Source: DASPSM01 sp036008465
Lineage (GTDB): Bacteria; Planctomycetota; Planctomycetia; Planctomycetales; Planctomycetaceae
Assembly: GCA_036008465.1 (NCBI GenBank)
Contig: DASYNP010000110.1
Coordinates: 1-64,000 of the forward strand
Reading direction: 5' to 3'
Length of the DNA stretch: 64,000 nucleotides
In this document: positions 1-8,312 of the stretch, in pieces
Layout: each line of letters opens with the position of its first letter
Numbering within the stretch: the stretch's first letter is position 1
Program-made: the position numbers and the translations under genes
Notes under the pieces: generated by a model
Told to the model about the DNA's origin: nothing
Databases searched by the model: none
What the model saw: the letters and a program-made list of their open reading frames with translations, nothing else

Positions 1-1235
1 AGAGCGTCGGCCACGCGACCGAGCGCGTAAAGTGGGGTTGCCATTTCGATCGATACCGTGCTCAGCGCGTCCTTGAATCGCACGTTCGTCGGATTATCGC
101 GGACCAGGGCCGCGGCGAGGTCGCGACCCCTCTGCAAGCTCGCCAGCGCTTCGACGTATCGTCCGAGTTTTCCCTGTGCCGTCGCGACGTCCGCGAGGGC
201 ATGGATTCGATTTTCTTTGAGAACGTTGTGCGTCGGCCGGGCGACGCTCAGCTCCTCGAGAATCTTGAGCCGCCTGGTGTACAGCTCGAGGGCTTTCTCG
301 GATTCTCCCTGGTCCACGTAGATATGAGCCAGGTTGACGCAATCGTCGCAGAGTTCCAGCTGACAGCCGAAATCACCCGAATTGGCCCGCGCCAGCGGCT
401 CGGTAATCTTGATCGCCGTCTGCGCGGAAACTAAGGCTTCTGGGAGGCGACTTCGCGAGACCCGCAGCACGGAGCTTATACGCCCATGCTCGTGGGCGAG
501 TCGCAGGCTGGCAGGGAGATTACGCGGGTCGCGACGGCGGCCTTCCTCGAGAACACCGATACTCTGTTTCAAGGTCGCCAGCGCCGCGTCGACGTTTCCT
601 TTGCGACTTTCCAGAGTGGCTAGGCCGTCGAGTGTGCCCGCCAGGCTGACTCGCAGCGCAATGTCGTCCGGGTGCTCGCGGAGTGCGACCTCCCAGAGTT
701 CTCGCGCTTGCCGCAGAGAATCCACAGCCTTGGCCGCCTGATCCTTGCTGTCGCTTTGGAGCTGCCCGCGGTCGTGCAAGACCGTCGCTAGTTTCGTGCG
801 CAGCTCAGCCGCTTTCGCTGGCGATAGTGCTTGCAAGAGGGGCTCGAGCAGCACCACAGCCTCCTCGTAGGCCTTGAGCGCATCGGGCTGTGAGCCGATC
901 TGACGATCGATGGTCGCCAGGTTGTAATACGCATCCGCCAGCTTGGCCCGAGTCTCGGGCCCCGCGTCGGCGTTGGCGCTCAGGTCGTCCCGCAGTTTTT
1001 GATAGAAAGCCAGCGGCGCCTGCAGCAGAGTCTTGCGCAGCCCCTCGTTCTCAGGCCGGTTCTTGACGTCAAGATTGCCGTCGACCGCCGAGCGGAAATT
1101 CTCGATTGCCCCAACGGCCAGGTCGACTCGGCGCTCGGCCCGGTCGCGCGCTTCGGCCAGACGCGCGTTCGACTGCTCCAGCTCGCGGTTCTTGGCAGCC
1201 AGGTCGCGCCCCGATTTTGTTTGCACGGCGGCCAC
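1..1235 (-). pseudogene. TPR-rich C-terminal part of the kinase gene, displaced into another frame and cut by the window edge
   Basis: Reading the minus strand from about 1235 down to base 1 gives one open frame with no stop. It starts VAAVQTKSGRDLAAKNRELE, a coiled-coil/linker sequence, and continues into TPR-like helices (for example ADAYYNLATIDRQIGSQ and SLAGTLDGLATLESRKGN). This is the usual tail of planctomycete kinases of the kinase-TM-TPR type. It is one reading frame away from the kinase ORF at 980-2629, so the two belong to one broken gene or are separated by a sequencing error. There is no start codon context of its own at the junction. The gene continues beyond base 1. Confidence 0.75.
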
Positions 1236-2629
1236 CGTGCCAGCGCTGTCGCCACCAGCGTGCGATGCTTGCGGATCCAGCGGCCCGCGCGCACCCGTGC
1301 CGGCTCCCGCCAAGCGGAGACAGGCTCGTCTGACAGCCACAGCTCGACGTCTTGCGCCAGGTCGAGGGCTGATGCATAGCGGTCCTCTGGCTTGAGCGAC
1401 ATGGCCTTGCGGCAGATGGCCTCGAGGGGCTCCGGCGTCGACGGATTCACTTGCCGCGGCGGCACAATCTCGCCCCGCTCGACCTTTCGTAGCACCTCGA
1501 CGAGTTCGCCGTCTACCGATTTCTTACCGGTCAAAAGCGTGTACAGCGTGGCTCCGAGGCTGTAGATGTCGCTCGCCGGGCCAAGCTGGTCGAGCCGGCC
1601 GGCCGCCTGTTCGGGGCTCATATACGCGGGCGTGCCGATGGTCGATCCCATCTGCGTCGGCGTGATGCCGCTGCCAGACTGCGGCCGAATTAAGGAGACG
1701 TCCGAGGGCGCCACACTCTCCGATTTCCCAATCGGTTTGGCGAGGCCCCAGTCGACGATCAGCGTCTCGCCGTACTTTCCGAGCATCACGTTTTCGGGCT
1801 TCAGGTCGCGGTGCAGCACTCCCTTGCTGTGGGCGAATGCGATGGCGTTGCACACGTCGACAAACCGGCGGAGCAATTCACGGAACGCCACCCGCCGCTC
1901 GGGCGAGTCGCTGCTTTCCTTGTCTTTATCGTGGAAGCCCTTGATCGCCTCCCGCAGATCCTCGCCTTCGATAAAGCGCATCGCATAGTAGGGCCGCCCG
2001 TCGCTGTAGCTGCCCAGCGCATAGACGGGGACGATGCCGGGATGCTCCAGCCGGCCGGTGATCTCGGCCTCCATGATGAAGCGGTGTCGGTTATCGGGGT
2101 TGCGATCTTCGCGAAGTTGAATCTCCTTCAGCGCGACCTCGCGATTCAGCTCCTCGTCGTAGGCGACAAAGACCTCGCCCAGGCCCCCTTTTGCGTGGGG
2201 CCTGAGAATCTTGAACCGCGCCGGCCGTCCCGAATTCTCGGACTCGCGCGACGGCTGCGCGATCGTAGCCGCCCGCTGCGGATCGGTGCCGAGGATGTGC
2301 GTGCGGGGCAGTAGTCGCAGGCTGGACTGCACTTCGGGGTCGGCGACCTCCAGCAGGATCGAGCGGGCGCCATCGACGGAACTTAACGCCCCTAGGCTCA
2401 GCGTCGCATCGCCCTGATGCATCTGAAGGTGGCGATTGACGAGCGAGTCCAAGTCTGCGACGACATCGGCCGTCAGCCCGCCCTGATCGACTAGAATCTC
2501 ACCGAGCGGCCGATGCTTGGCCAACACCCAGGCATTCATGGCCGCGACCAGCGCATCGCGCCCGATGAAATCCATTTGCAGTGCCAGGATCCCGAACAGC
2601 AGGTTGCGATCAGCGGGCGAGCGGGACAT
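980..2629 (-). CDS. Ser/Thr protein kinase (Hanks/PknB type), C-terminus frameshifted
   Basis: Catalytic domain about residues 138-430: glycine loop HAKGGLGEVFVAYD (145-158), invariant Lys in VALKEIQ (about 168), catalytic loop HRDLKPEN (273-280), and DWGLA (293-297) in place of the usual DFG, a variant common in planctomycete kinases. The N-terminal 130 residues are unassigned. After about residue 464 (TLVATALA) the expected membrane helix breaks off and the frame turns into Arg/Trp/Cys-rich nonsense, while the true TPR tail continues in another frame from about 1235 downwards. As it stands the ORF gives a soluble 549-residue kinase with a junk tail of about 85 residues. Substrates are unknown. 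Confidence 0.85.
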   Translation of the reverse strand: MSRSPADRNLLFGILALQMDFIGRDALVAAMNAWVLAKHRPLGEILVDQGGLTADVVADLDSLVNRHLQMHQGDATLSLGALSSVDGARSILLEVADPEVQSSLRLLPRTHILGTDPQRAATIAQPSRESENSGRPARFKILRPHAKGGLGEVFVAYDEELNREVALKEIQLREDRNPDNRHRFIMEAEITGRLEHPGIVPVYALGSYSDGRPYYAMRFIEGEDLREAIKGFHDKDKESSDSPERRVAFRELLRRFVDVCNAIAFAHSKGVLHRDLKPENVMLGKYGETLIVDWGLAKPIGKSESVAPSDVSLIRPQSGSGITPTQMGSTIGTPAYMSPEQAAGRLDQLGPASDIYSLGATLYTLLTGKKSVDGELVEVLRKVERGEIVPPRQVNPSTPEPLEAICRKAMSLKPEDRYASALDLAQDVELWLSDEPVSAWREPARVRAGRWIRKHRTLVATALARWPPCKQNRGATWLPRTASWSSRTRVWPKRATGPSAESTWPLGQSRISARRSTAILTSRTGLRTRGCARLCCRRRWLSIKNCGTT

Positions 2630-2821
2630 CAGTTGGTGACTCGGCGCGGATGATTATCGCGGAATGCGAAGTGCGGCAGACCCCAGAGCATATCGAACGA
2701 TTTGGAGCAGGTACAACAAATCAACCGACTCGGTAATCGCACCGCCTTCAACCCGGCGAGCCGCTTCGCCGCGGCGAATGAGCTGGCCGGGTGCTTCGCT
2801 CTTGCCGGGTGCCGTGCCAAG

Positions 2822-3337
2822 TCACTTCCCATCCAAGCCGACCACCGGGCTGCGTCGCTCGGTCAAGATCGTGTCGCGCCAGACGCCGTGGAGTTGGCCG
2901 ATTCGTTCGCGTTTGCCGACCACGCGGAAGCCGCACGCGCGCTGCAGCCGCAGGCTCGCTTCGTTCTCCTCAAAGGCGCCTCCCTGCAGCGTCCAGATAC
3001 CGCAGCGCTCTGATTCGGCGATGGTCGCCAGGAGCAGTTGCCGGCCGACGCCTTGGCTGCGGCGGTCGGTTTCCACATACACGCTGACCTCGGCAACGCC
3101 CGCATAGCAACAGCGGCCAGACACGGGGCTGAGCGCCGCCCAGCCGATCACGCGCCCCTCGAAGCGCGCGACCAGTCGAGCGAACGGAAGGTGAGCGGCA
3201 TCCCACCGCTCCCAAGTCGGTGCCTCGAGCTCGAACGTCGCCTGGCCGGAGGCGATCCCTTGCTCGTAGATCGCCCGCACCCGCTCCCAATCCGCGGGCG
3301 CCATTGGCCGGATCTCGACGCTCATCGAAGCTCCCAA
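2822..3337 (-). CDS. GNAT N-acetyltransferase, phosphinothricin acetyltransferase (Bar/Pat)-like
   Basis: A single GNAT domain of 171 residues. The opening IRPMAPADWERVRAIYEQGI and GQATFE match the Pat/Bar subfamily, EVSVYVETDRRSQGVGRQLL is the acetyl-CoA pyrophosphate-binding motif A (R/Q-x-x-G-x-G/A), and GFRVVGKRERIGQLHGVWRD is the typical end of this subfamily. These enzymes acetylate small amines such as phosphinothricin or methionine derivatives; the substrate here cannot be told. A second possible start is Met5 (MSVEIRP), which fits the family N-terminus better. No operon partner is evident; the 190-base gap to the kinase start holds no gene. Confidence 0.88.
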   Translation of the reverse strand: MGASMSVEIRPMAPADWERVRAIYEQGIASGQATFELEAPTWERWDAAHLPFARLVARFEGRVIGWAALSPVSGRCCYAGVAEVSVYVETDRRSQGVGRQLLLATIAESERCGIWTLQGGAFEENEASLRLQRACGFRVVGKRERIGQLHGVWRDTILTERRSPVVGLDGK

Positions 3338-3457
3338 CGCCAGAATCGCCCCGTCGCTTGCCGATCCCTGAGCACAATCGTAGTGAATCAGCTCGGCAAT
3401 GTCCTCGCGGCAATCTCCGCGTGTTCGGGGCGGTCCACCGGACCAAAGAGCCTGTCG

Positions 3458-4399
3458 TCACCGGCCCGGCGTCGCGTCGGCGGGCTCCTCTTCGTGCGGC
3501 TCGGGCTGGCGCGTGAAGCGGCCCCTCGTCGGTGAGACCAGCGTGCCGTTCTTGAAACTCATGTCGCTGAATTCGGCAGCGATCCTCTCGTAGCCCGAGC
3601 GTAGATGCAAACCGGCCGGAAGGTCCAGAAAGATCTTTGGCCGAGCTTTGAGTTTCAGTTCCTCGGGCGCGTCGCAGATGATTTTGCGGCCCTTGATCGA
3701 ATACACCAGCCCGTCGATGCGGAAGTCGCCCCCCTGACTTTGATCCTCCACACCCCACGTTCCGTCGGTGCCAAGTATGATTTTGAGGCCCGGGTGCACC
3801 TCGCTGACGTAGGTCCCCGCGACCTCGTCGAAGGTGAGCGAACGGCCAAAAATCGCACCTGGGCGGAACGTCACGTAGACAAGGAACACGGTCAGGGCCA
3901 GCAGCCCCGCGCCGCCGAGATACAGCCAGATCGCGTCCTTGAGCGCTTTGGCCAATTTCCGCTTTTTCTTCCCGCTCTTTGTTTTCGCAAAAACCTTGGG
4001 TTTCCCCTTCGAGGCCGATGGCGGCCGGGGGCGTCGGATCGGCAGGGGCGCCCCGTACTCCTCTTCAGCGTCCTCCGGGGGTGACTCCTCGACGATGTCG
4101 TCTGGTTCGGCGTCGTCGGAATCATGGTCGAAGTCGATGTCTTTGGGCGCTGGCCGAGGCGTCGCGGTCGCTTCTTGCAAGAGCATTCCGAACTCGGTGG
4201 TTTCGCCCATCGGCTTCCCGGCATTCGACGGCGGCGCTGTCTCGTGGCTCTCGTGGGCGAACGGATCGAGCCCCTCTGCGGGTGCCTCGTAGTCGAACTG
4301 ATGCGCGCAGCGCGGACAGGTCACCAGGGACTTGGGGCGTCGCCCGAACTTGAGCTTGGCGTTGCACTCGGGGCAACGAAAATACTCGCTCGCCGCCAT
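3458..4399 (-). CDS. Zinc-ribbon membrane protein of unknown function
   Basis: 313 residues. The N-terminus has a CxxC...CxxC zinc ribbon (FRCPECNAKLKF, then TCPRCAHQFDY at about 8-38). An acidic Pro/Glu-rich linker and a Lys/Arg-rich stretch follow, then one membrane helix (LYLGGAGLLALTVFLVYVTF, about 164-183) and a soluble C-terminal domain of about 120 residues that looks like a small beta-rich domain (EVHPGLKIILGTDGTWGV). The plan of cytosolic ribbon, linker, single helix and outer domain recurs in the two genes at 25836-28175, but the outer domains do not look alike. Function unknown. Confidence 0.8.
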   Translation of the reverse strand: MAASEYFRCPECNAKLKFGRRPKSLVTCPRCAHQFDYEAPAEGLDPFAHESHETAPPSNAGKPMGETTEFGMLLQEATATPRPAPKDIDFDHDSDDAEPDDIVEESPPEDAEEEYGAPLPIRRPRPPSASKGKPKVFAKTKSGKKKRKLAKALKDAIWLYLGGAGLLALTVFLVYVTFRPGAIFGRSLTFDEVAGTYVSEVHPGLKIILGTDGTWGVEDQSQGGDFRIDGLVYSIKGRKIICDAPEELKLKARPKIFLDLPAGLHLRSGYERIAAEFSDMSFKNGTLVSPTRGRFTRQPEPHEEEPADATPGR

Positions 4400-4441
4400 G
4401 AGGGACGATTCCTATCCAACAAAAATGATCGGAGAAGCACC

Positions 4442-4459
4442 CGCCAGCTTACGCTGGCG
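4442..4459. repeat. Dispersed stem-loop (CGCCAGC/GCTGGCG) overlapping a stop codon
   Basis: Perfect 7-bp stem around a TTAC loop. On the minus strand the loop reads GTAA and supplies the TAA stop of the permease gene, whose last residues are A-P-A. The flank AGCACC is shared, in inverted form, with the copy at 34769-34788. Confidence 0.7.
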
Positions 4460-6155
4460 CGTCGCCGGGTCGAAGAGCATCGTCGTGCTTGGCCGCGGCC
4501 TGCTCCGAATTGTCGGTCCGCGGACGTCGCGCCACCCACCAGCCGAAGCCGGCGAAGACCGCCGCAAATAGCAGATAGCCGACCGCAATACCGAAGGTGT
4601 GCGCTGCAAGCGCTCCCTGCGCGGGCTCGGCGAAAATGAACAGGAAGTCGACGACGTTCCCCTTCAACTGATACGCGTGAGTGAGACCCAGCGCGGCGAA
4701 GGCAGCGGCGATCAGCGACCAGAGCGCGGCCGAGTAGAATTTGCGGTCGATCAGGAAGGCGGCGATCGCGGCGAGGATCATGCAGGTGAAGATGTAGCCC
4801 CGCTCCATCACCAACAGACCGTGCAGCAAGAATCCGTTCACGTCGAAATTGGGATTCCGAGTCAGGGCGCTCTGCATGGTCAGCGCGGCCCCGGCAGCGG
4901 CACACGCGAAAAAGGCTCCCTGCACGACGGTCAGTCCCCAGGCGGCGATCGCTGGAAAGAGGCCAAGCGCGACGGCCGGCGCGTGCTCGCGTGGCGTCGT
5001 CTGAAACGCCTGGGCCGTGATGATCACGCCGATCCAAAGCACGATCGGCATTCCCGCCTCGATCGGGACGACGCTGCGGATCAGGCTCACGGTCCCTGTG
5101 AGGCAGATCAGCGTGATGATCAGGCCGTTCAAGGTCGAGTAGCCGGCTCGCGCGCCGAGCGCCTTCCAGCCGGGGTGGCCGATGTAAATCGTCGTGGGAA
5201 AGCAGCTGCCGAAGAGCGATGCCGCGATCGTGGCGATTCCGTTCACCGAGAGAGAGGCGGCGGTGGGGAAGCGGTCGCCGGCCGCTTCTGCCGATTCAAT
5301 GTTCTGCAGGCTCCCCAAAACGTTGAACAGCCCCATCGGAATAATCACCGACACATAACCGAGCCACTCGTGCGGATTGTGGGCGATTTCCTGGAAGAAG
5401 GCCCAGAGCGTACGGCCGGCAAAATGCGGATGGTGAAAGCCGCGCTCGCCCCAGGCCGACGTGACGGCGCTCGCGCTCATAGCCGGGCCGGACAGGGACT
5501 CCGGCAACAGATGAGGCAGCACCCACGCGCAGGCCGTGCCGCAGACGATCGCCACGAGGCCTCCGGGCAGCCCCAGCGGAAAACCGACGCGCGAGAAATA
5601 GGTGATCAGAATCAGGGCCAGGGGCAGCATGCCGACGAGCGGTCGCTGGAAGATCTCGAGCGTGAATTTCATCGCGATAAAACCAATCGCGATCCCGGCG
5701 AGCGTCGACAAGAGGGCGGCCCGCGGCGTGCGGCGGCGAATCGGCTCGGCGACGAACGCCCCGAAAAACTCGATCAGGCCGCTCCCCAGGCAGGCCACCA
5801 TGCCGGCCTTCCACGCCATTTCACCGCTGTTCGTCCGCTCAAAGACGGGGATCATCACGAAGTAGATGTAGATCAACAGCGACGGAGTGTTGATCCCGAA
5901 CGGGAGCGCGGTGACGTCGCTGCGGCCGGCGGCCCGGGCCACGAAATGAGCCTGGATCGCGTAGTACACGTTCCCGATCAGAATGCTGATCGCGGCTCCC
6001 GGCAGAATGTACGAGAGCATCAGCTCGGAGCCGCCGGGAATCCCGCAGTAACCGCACAGTTGCACGATCAAGAGCAACTGCACCAGGTTGTCGACGAACA
6101 GGCCGAAAAACCCGTCGAGATCCCGTTTGACAAAGACCGGGTAAGGTACCGGCAT
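4449..6155 (-). CDS. NCS2-like nucleobase/xanthine-uracil type permease
   Basis: 568 residues, very hydrophobic, with about 12-14 membrane segments. The N-terminus VKRDLDGFFGLFVDNLVQLL and the conserved ALPFGINTPSL match the AzgA-like branch of nucleobase:cation symporters (NCS2), which move purines or related compounds across the inner membrane. The central VSVIIPMGLFNVLGSLQNIESAEAAGD is also typical. The start ATG at 6155 has no strong Shine-Dalgarno. The stop codon lies inside a dispersed stem-loop repeat. No purine-metabolism gene adjoins it, so the substrate is not inferable. Confidence 0.8.
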   Translation of the reverse strand: MPVPYPVFVKRDLDGFFGLFVDNLVQLLLIVQLCGYCGIPGGSELMLSYILPGAAISILIGNVYYAIQAHFVARAAGRSDVTALPFGINTPSLLIYIYFVMIPVFERTNSGEMAWKAGMVACLGSGLIEFFGAFVAEPIRRRTPRAALLSTLAGIAIGFIAMKFTLEIFQRPLVGMLPLALILITYFSRVGFPLGLPGGLVAIVCGTACAWVLPHLLPESLSGPAMSASAVTSAWGERGFHHPHFAGRTLWAFFQEIAHNPHEWLGYVSVIIPMGLFNVLGSLQNIESAEAAGDRFPTAASLSVNGIATIAASLFGSCFPTTIYIGHPGWKALGARAGYSTLNGLIITLICLTGTVSLIRSVVPIEAGMPIVLWIGVIITAQAFQTTPREHAPAVALGLFPAIAAWGLTVVQGAFFACAAAGAALTMQSALTRNPNFDVNGFLLHGLLVMERGYIFTCMILAAIAAFLIDRKFYSAALWSLIAAAFAALGLTHAYQLKGNVVDFLFIFAEPAQGALAAHTFGIAVGYLLFAAVFAGFGWWVARRPRTDNSEQAAAKHDDALRPGDAPA

Positions 6156-6355
6156 GATGCCGGCAGACTAATGCGCGGCTCGCCAGCGAGTCAAGAACCG
6201 GTCGGCCGCGGCTCCGGCCTCATCGAGAGCGAGCTGCCGGTGTTTTCTCGCCAACTTCGCGCATCGGCTCGGGTACGGGATTTGCGGCAGAAAGCCTCCA
6301 AAGCTCTCGCATCCGCGGGAAGCGGCACTAGCGAGCTGGATTGTGAGGAACTCCC

Positions 6356-6661
6356 ATGGCTAAGAGAAAACCGACGACGAAGGCCAAGCGGACGGCAAAG
6401 CCACGCGCGTCCAAACGCACGTCCCAAGCCACGCCTCGTCCAGCGCAACGCGAGCGGGGACGGACGCAAACGCAAGAAGATATGAAGCGCCGGACAGGGC
6501 ATGACCAGCGCGCGTCGGGCGAGCACAACGAGGATGAGCATCTGCGGGGCGAACACTTCCGCGGCGAGCGGAATCGAGGTCGGCAAGTCGACCAACCGGG
6601 CTCCCTCGAAGAAGAAACGCTCGACCGCCGAGCGCCCTATAACAAGACCTACGGCCGGTAA
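6356..6661 (+). CDS. Small basic low-complexity protein, hypothetical
   Basis: 101 residues starting MAKRKPTTKAKRTAKPRASK, with AGGAA placed about 7 bases before ATG. The N-terminal half is Lys/Arg/Thr/Pro-rich, like histone-H1-like tails. The second half is charged and Glu/His/Arg-rich and ends NKTYGR. Third codon positions are mostly G or C, as in the neighbouring genes. The antisense ORF of 134 residues is judged a shadow. It could bind nucleic acid, but nothing proves that, and it may not be expressed. Confidence 0.5.
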   Translation: MAKRKPTTKAKRTAKPRASKRTSQATPRPAQRERGRTQTQEDMKRRTGHDQRASGEHNEDEHLRGEHFRGERNRGRQVDQPGSLEEETLDRRAPYNKTYGR

Positions 6662-6670
6662 GCGGGCGCG

Positions 6671-7510
6671 TCAGTTCCAGCGGCAGATCTGCGAGCTGGC
6701 TTCCTGCAGATGATGCTCGAGCGTCGCCTTCTCGTCGTCCGGGCAATTTCGCAGGCAGGACCGCAAGAGGTCGAGCGCATGCCCGGGACGATTGGCGTGC
6801 AGGGAAATCAACGCCAGGTCGCGACGTTCCTGGTACGAGGCCGGCTGCAGCGCGGTGAGCCGGTGCTGCACCATCCAGGCCGCCGTCCAATTCGACTGGC
6901 GCGCGTAGAGCACTTTGAGATTATTGAGCATGCGAATCACGATGGCCCGCGGGCCGACCGGTTTGAGCGCCACGCGCAGGTCAGACCGCTTGAGTCCGAT
7001 GCTCTGGCTGAGCCATCTGCTGCACTCGTTTCTCGAGAGGACCCGGCCCCGCGAATACGCGTCGACAAACAGCGTTCCCGCCACCGATTCGCAGCGCGTG
7101 AGAAAATGCTTGGGAGCCGAGACGCCGCGAAGGTCGATTCCGACCCGCTCTGCCACCGCCATGTACAGCACCGACAGGGTGATGGGCAATCCGCGTCCGG
7201 TTTCGATCACGCGGTGCAGATAACTGCTGTCGGCCCGCTCATAGCACTCGTCGTTGCCATAGATTCCATGCCGCTCGGCCAGACACTCGGCCAAGAGCTG
7301 CAGACTTTCGGATTCGCCCCGCGCCTTGACGATGGCTCCCGAAATCTGGCCCGCGCAACAATCAAGCCATTCGAGAACCGGGCGAAATTCGAGCCCCGGA
7401 TAGGCATCGCGGGCCAGCTCGAGCGCCAGCACGGTCAGATCCACGTCCCTCCGCCGCGTGAGCAGCTTCAAAAATTCGGAGTCGCACGCATAGGCGGGTT
7501 CGGCAGTCAT
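6671..7510 (-). CDS. SirB1-like transglutaminase-fold protein with TPR-like C-terminus
   Basis: 279 residues from ATG 7510, chosen because GAGAAGGG lies just upstream; the frame could extend to 7726, but that part looks non-coding. LAERHGIYGNDECYERADSSYLHRVIETGRGLPITLSVLYMAVAERVGIDLRGVSAP is the core of the SirB1/transglutaminase-like family (about residues 88-145). The C-terminal 80 residues (LNNLKVLYARQSNWTAAWMVQHRLTALQP and following) form TPR-like helices. Proteins of this type are widespread, but their biochemical role is poorly defined. It is transcribed away from the Hsp20 gene, with 270 bases between them. Confidence 0.85.
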   Translation of the reverse strand: MTAEPAYACDSEFLKLLTRRRDVDLTVLALELARDAYPGLEFRPVLEWLDCCAGQISGAIVKARGESESLQLLAECLAERHGIYGNDECYERADSSYLHRVIETGRGLPITLSVLYMAVAERVGIDLRGVSAPKHFLTRCESVAGTLFVDAYSRGRVLSRNECSRWLSQSIGLKRSDLRVALKPVGPRAIVIRMLNNLKVLYARQSNWTAAWMVQHRLTALQPASYQERRDLALISLHANRPGHALDLLRSCLRNCPDDEKATLEHHLQEASSQICRWN

Positions 7511-7782
7511 CGGCCCTTCTCGATGAGGCGACACTTTTTCGCGCGAACGTGAGATCGAAACGCACTTGGAAGCCGGCAAATTTCGTGATGGGCCGGCGAC
7601 GAACGTCTGCGCCCACTTATAGCGACTTCCGCGCACTCGGGCAATGTGTTCTCTGTTCGTAAAAGAACTGAGAACTGCATCGCGCGCGGAGTTTTTCTGA
7701 GCGCGCGAACGATACAATATTGACACGGTTGACGCGATGAAATTCTCGACACAACGACAGAATCGTATTTCGGAGTGACGCG

Positions 7783-8145
7783 ATGGCCAAGTCCTCGCAT
7801 CAAGCTTTTCTCAGGCACCTGCTCCTCAGGCAGCCCGAGGTGGCGCATCACGGCTGGGTTCCGGCCGCCGACGTCTATGAGCTTCACGTCGGTTGGATGA
7901 TCAAAGTCGAGCTCGCCGGCATCCGCCCGCAGGACGTCAGCGTGACGCTCGACGGCGACATCTTGCGGATCGTGGGGCGTCGCCGCGACTCGGTCGCACA
8001 CGAAACGCGGGGTTGCCGCTCGCTCGAAATCTCTTACGAGCGATTCGAACGCAGGTTCGACCTGTCCGGCGTCCCCGACGGCTCAAGGATTGTCACCGAA
8101 TACCGTGACGGCATGTTGCTTGTGAAGGTGCTGCCCGATGACTAA
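7783..8145 (+). CDS. Small heat-shock protein, Hsp20/alpha-crystallin family
   Basis: 120 residues. The alpha-crystallin domain spans about 25-118: PAADVYELHVGWMIKVELAG opens it, VSVTLDGDILRIVGRR is the central strand pair, and ERFERRFDLSGVPD followed by YRDGMLLVKVLP is the usual ending (the G-x-L motif appears as GMLLVKV). Such proteins are ATP-independent holdases that keep unfolded proteins soluble. GGAG sits 8 bases before ATG. A TACAAT -10-like hexamer lies at 7713-7718. The next gene downstream is lon, so a holdase and a protease lie side by side, probably as one stress locus. Confidence 0.92.
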   Translation: MAKSSHQAFLRHLLLRQPEVAHHGWVPAADVYELHVGWMIKVELAGIRPQDVSVTLDGDILRIVGRRRDSVAHETRGCRSLEISYERFERRFDLSGVPDGSRIVTEYRDGMLLVKVLPDD

Positions 8146-8312
8146 CCCGAGTGACTGACCCGAATGAATGATGAATAGTCCCGATGCGGTGGGCCGCACC
8201 CCCCCCGCTCGGCGTGGCATGCCCGTTGCGGCGTGGTCACGCAACGCCGTCCGCCGCGGGCAGATGGCACCGAGTCCTCCGCCAGCTTTTTGTGAATCGG
8301 GGAATCGACGAC

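Noticed and set aside
1225..1245. Programmed frameshift in the kinase gene
   Set aside because: No X-XXY-YYZ slippery sequence or downstream pseudoknot is evident, and part of the membrane helix is missing, which points to an indel instead.
4599..6485. Plus-strand ORF of 628 codons antisense to the permease gene
   Set aside because: Arg/Gln/His/Asp-rich translation without any recognisable domain, fully opposite a clear membrane transporter; a shadow caused by GC-rich codons.
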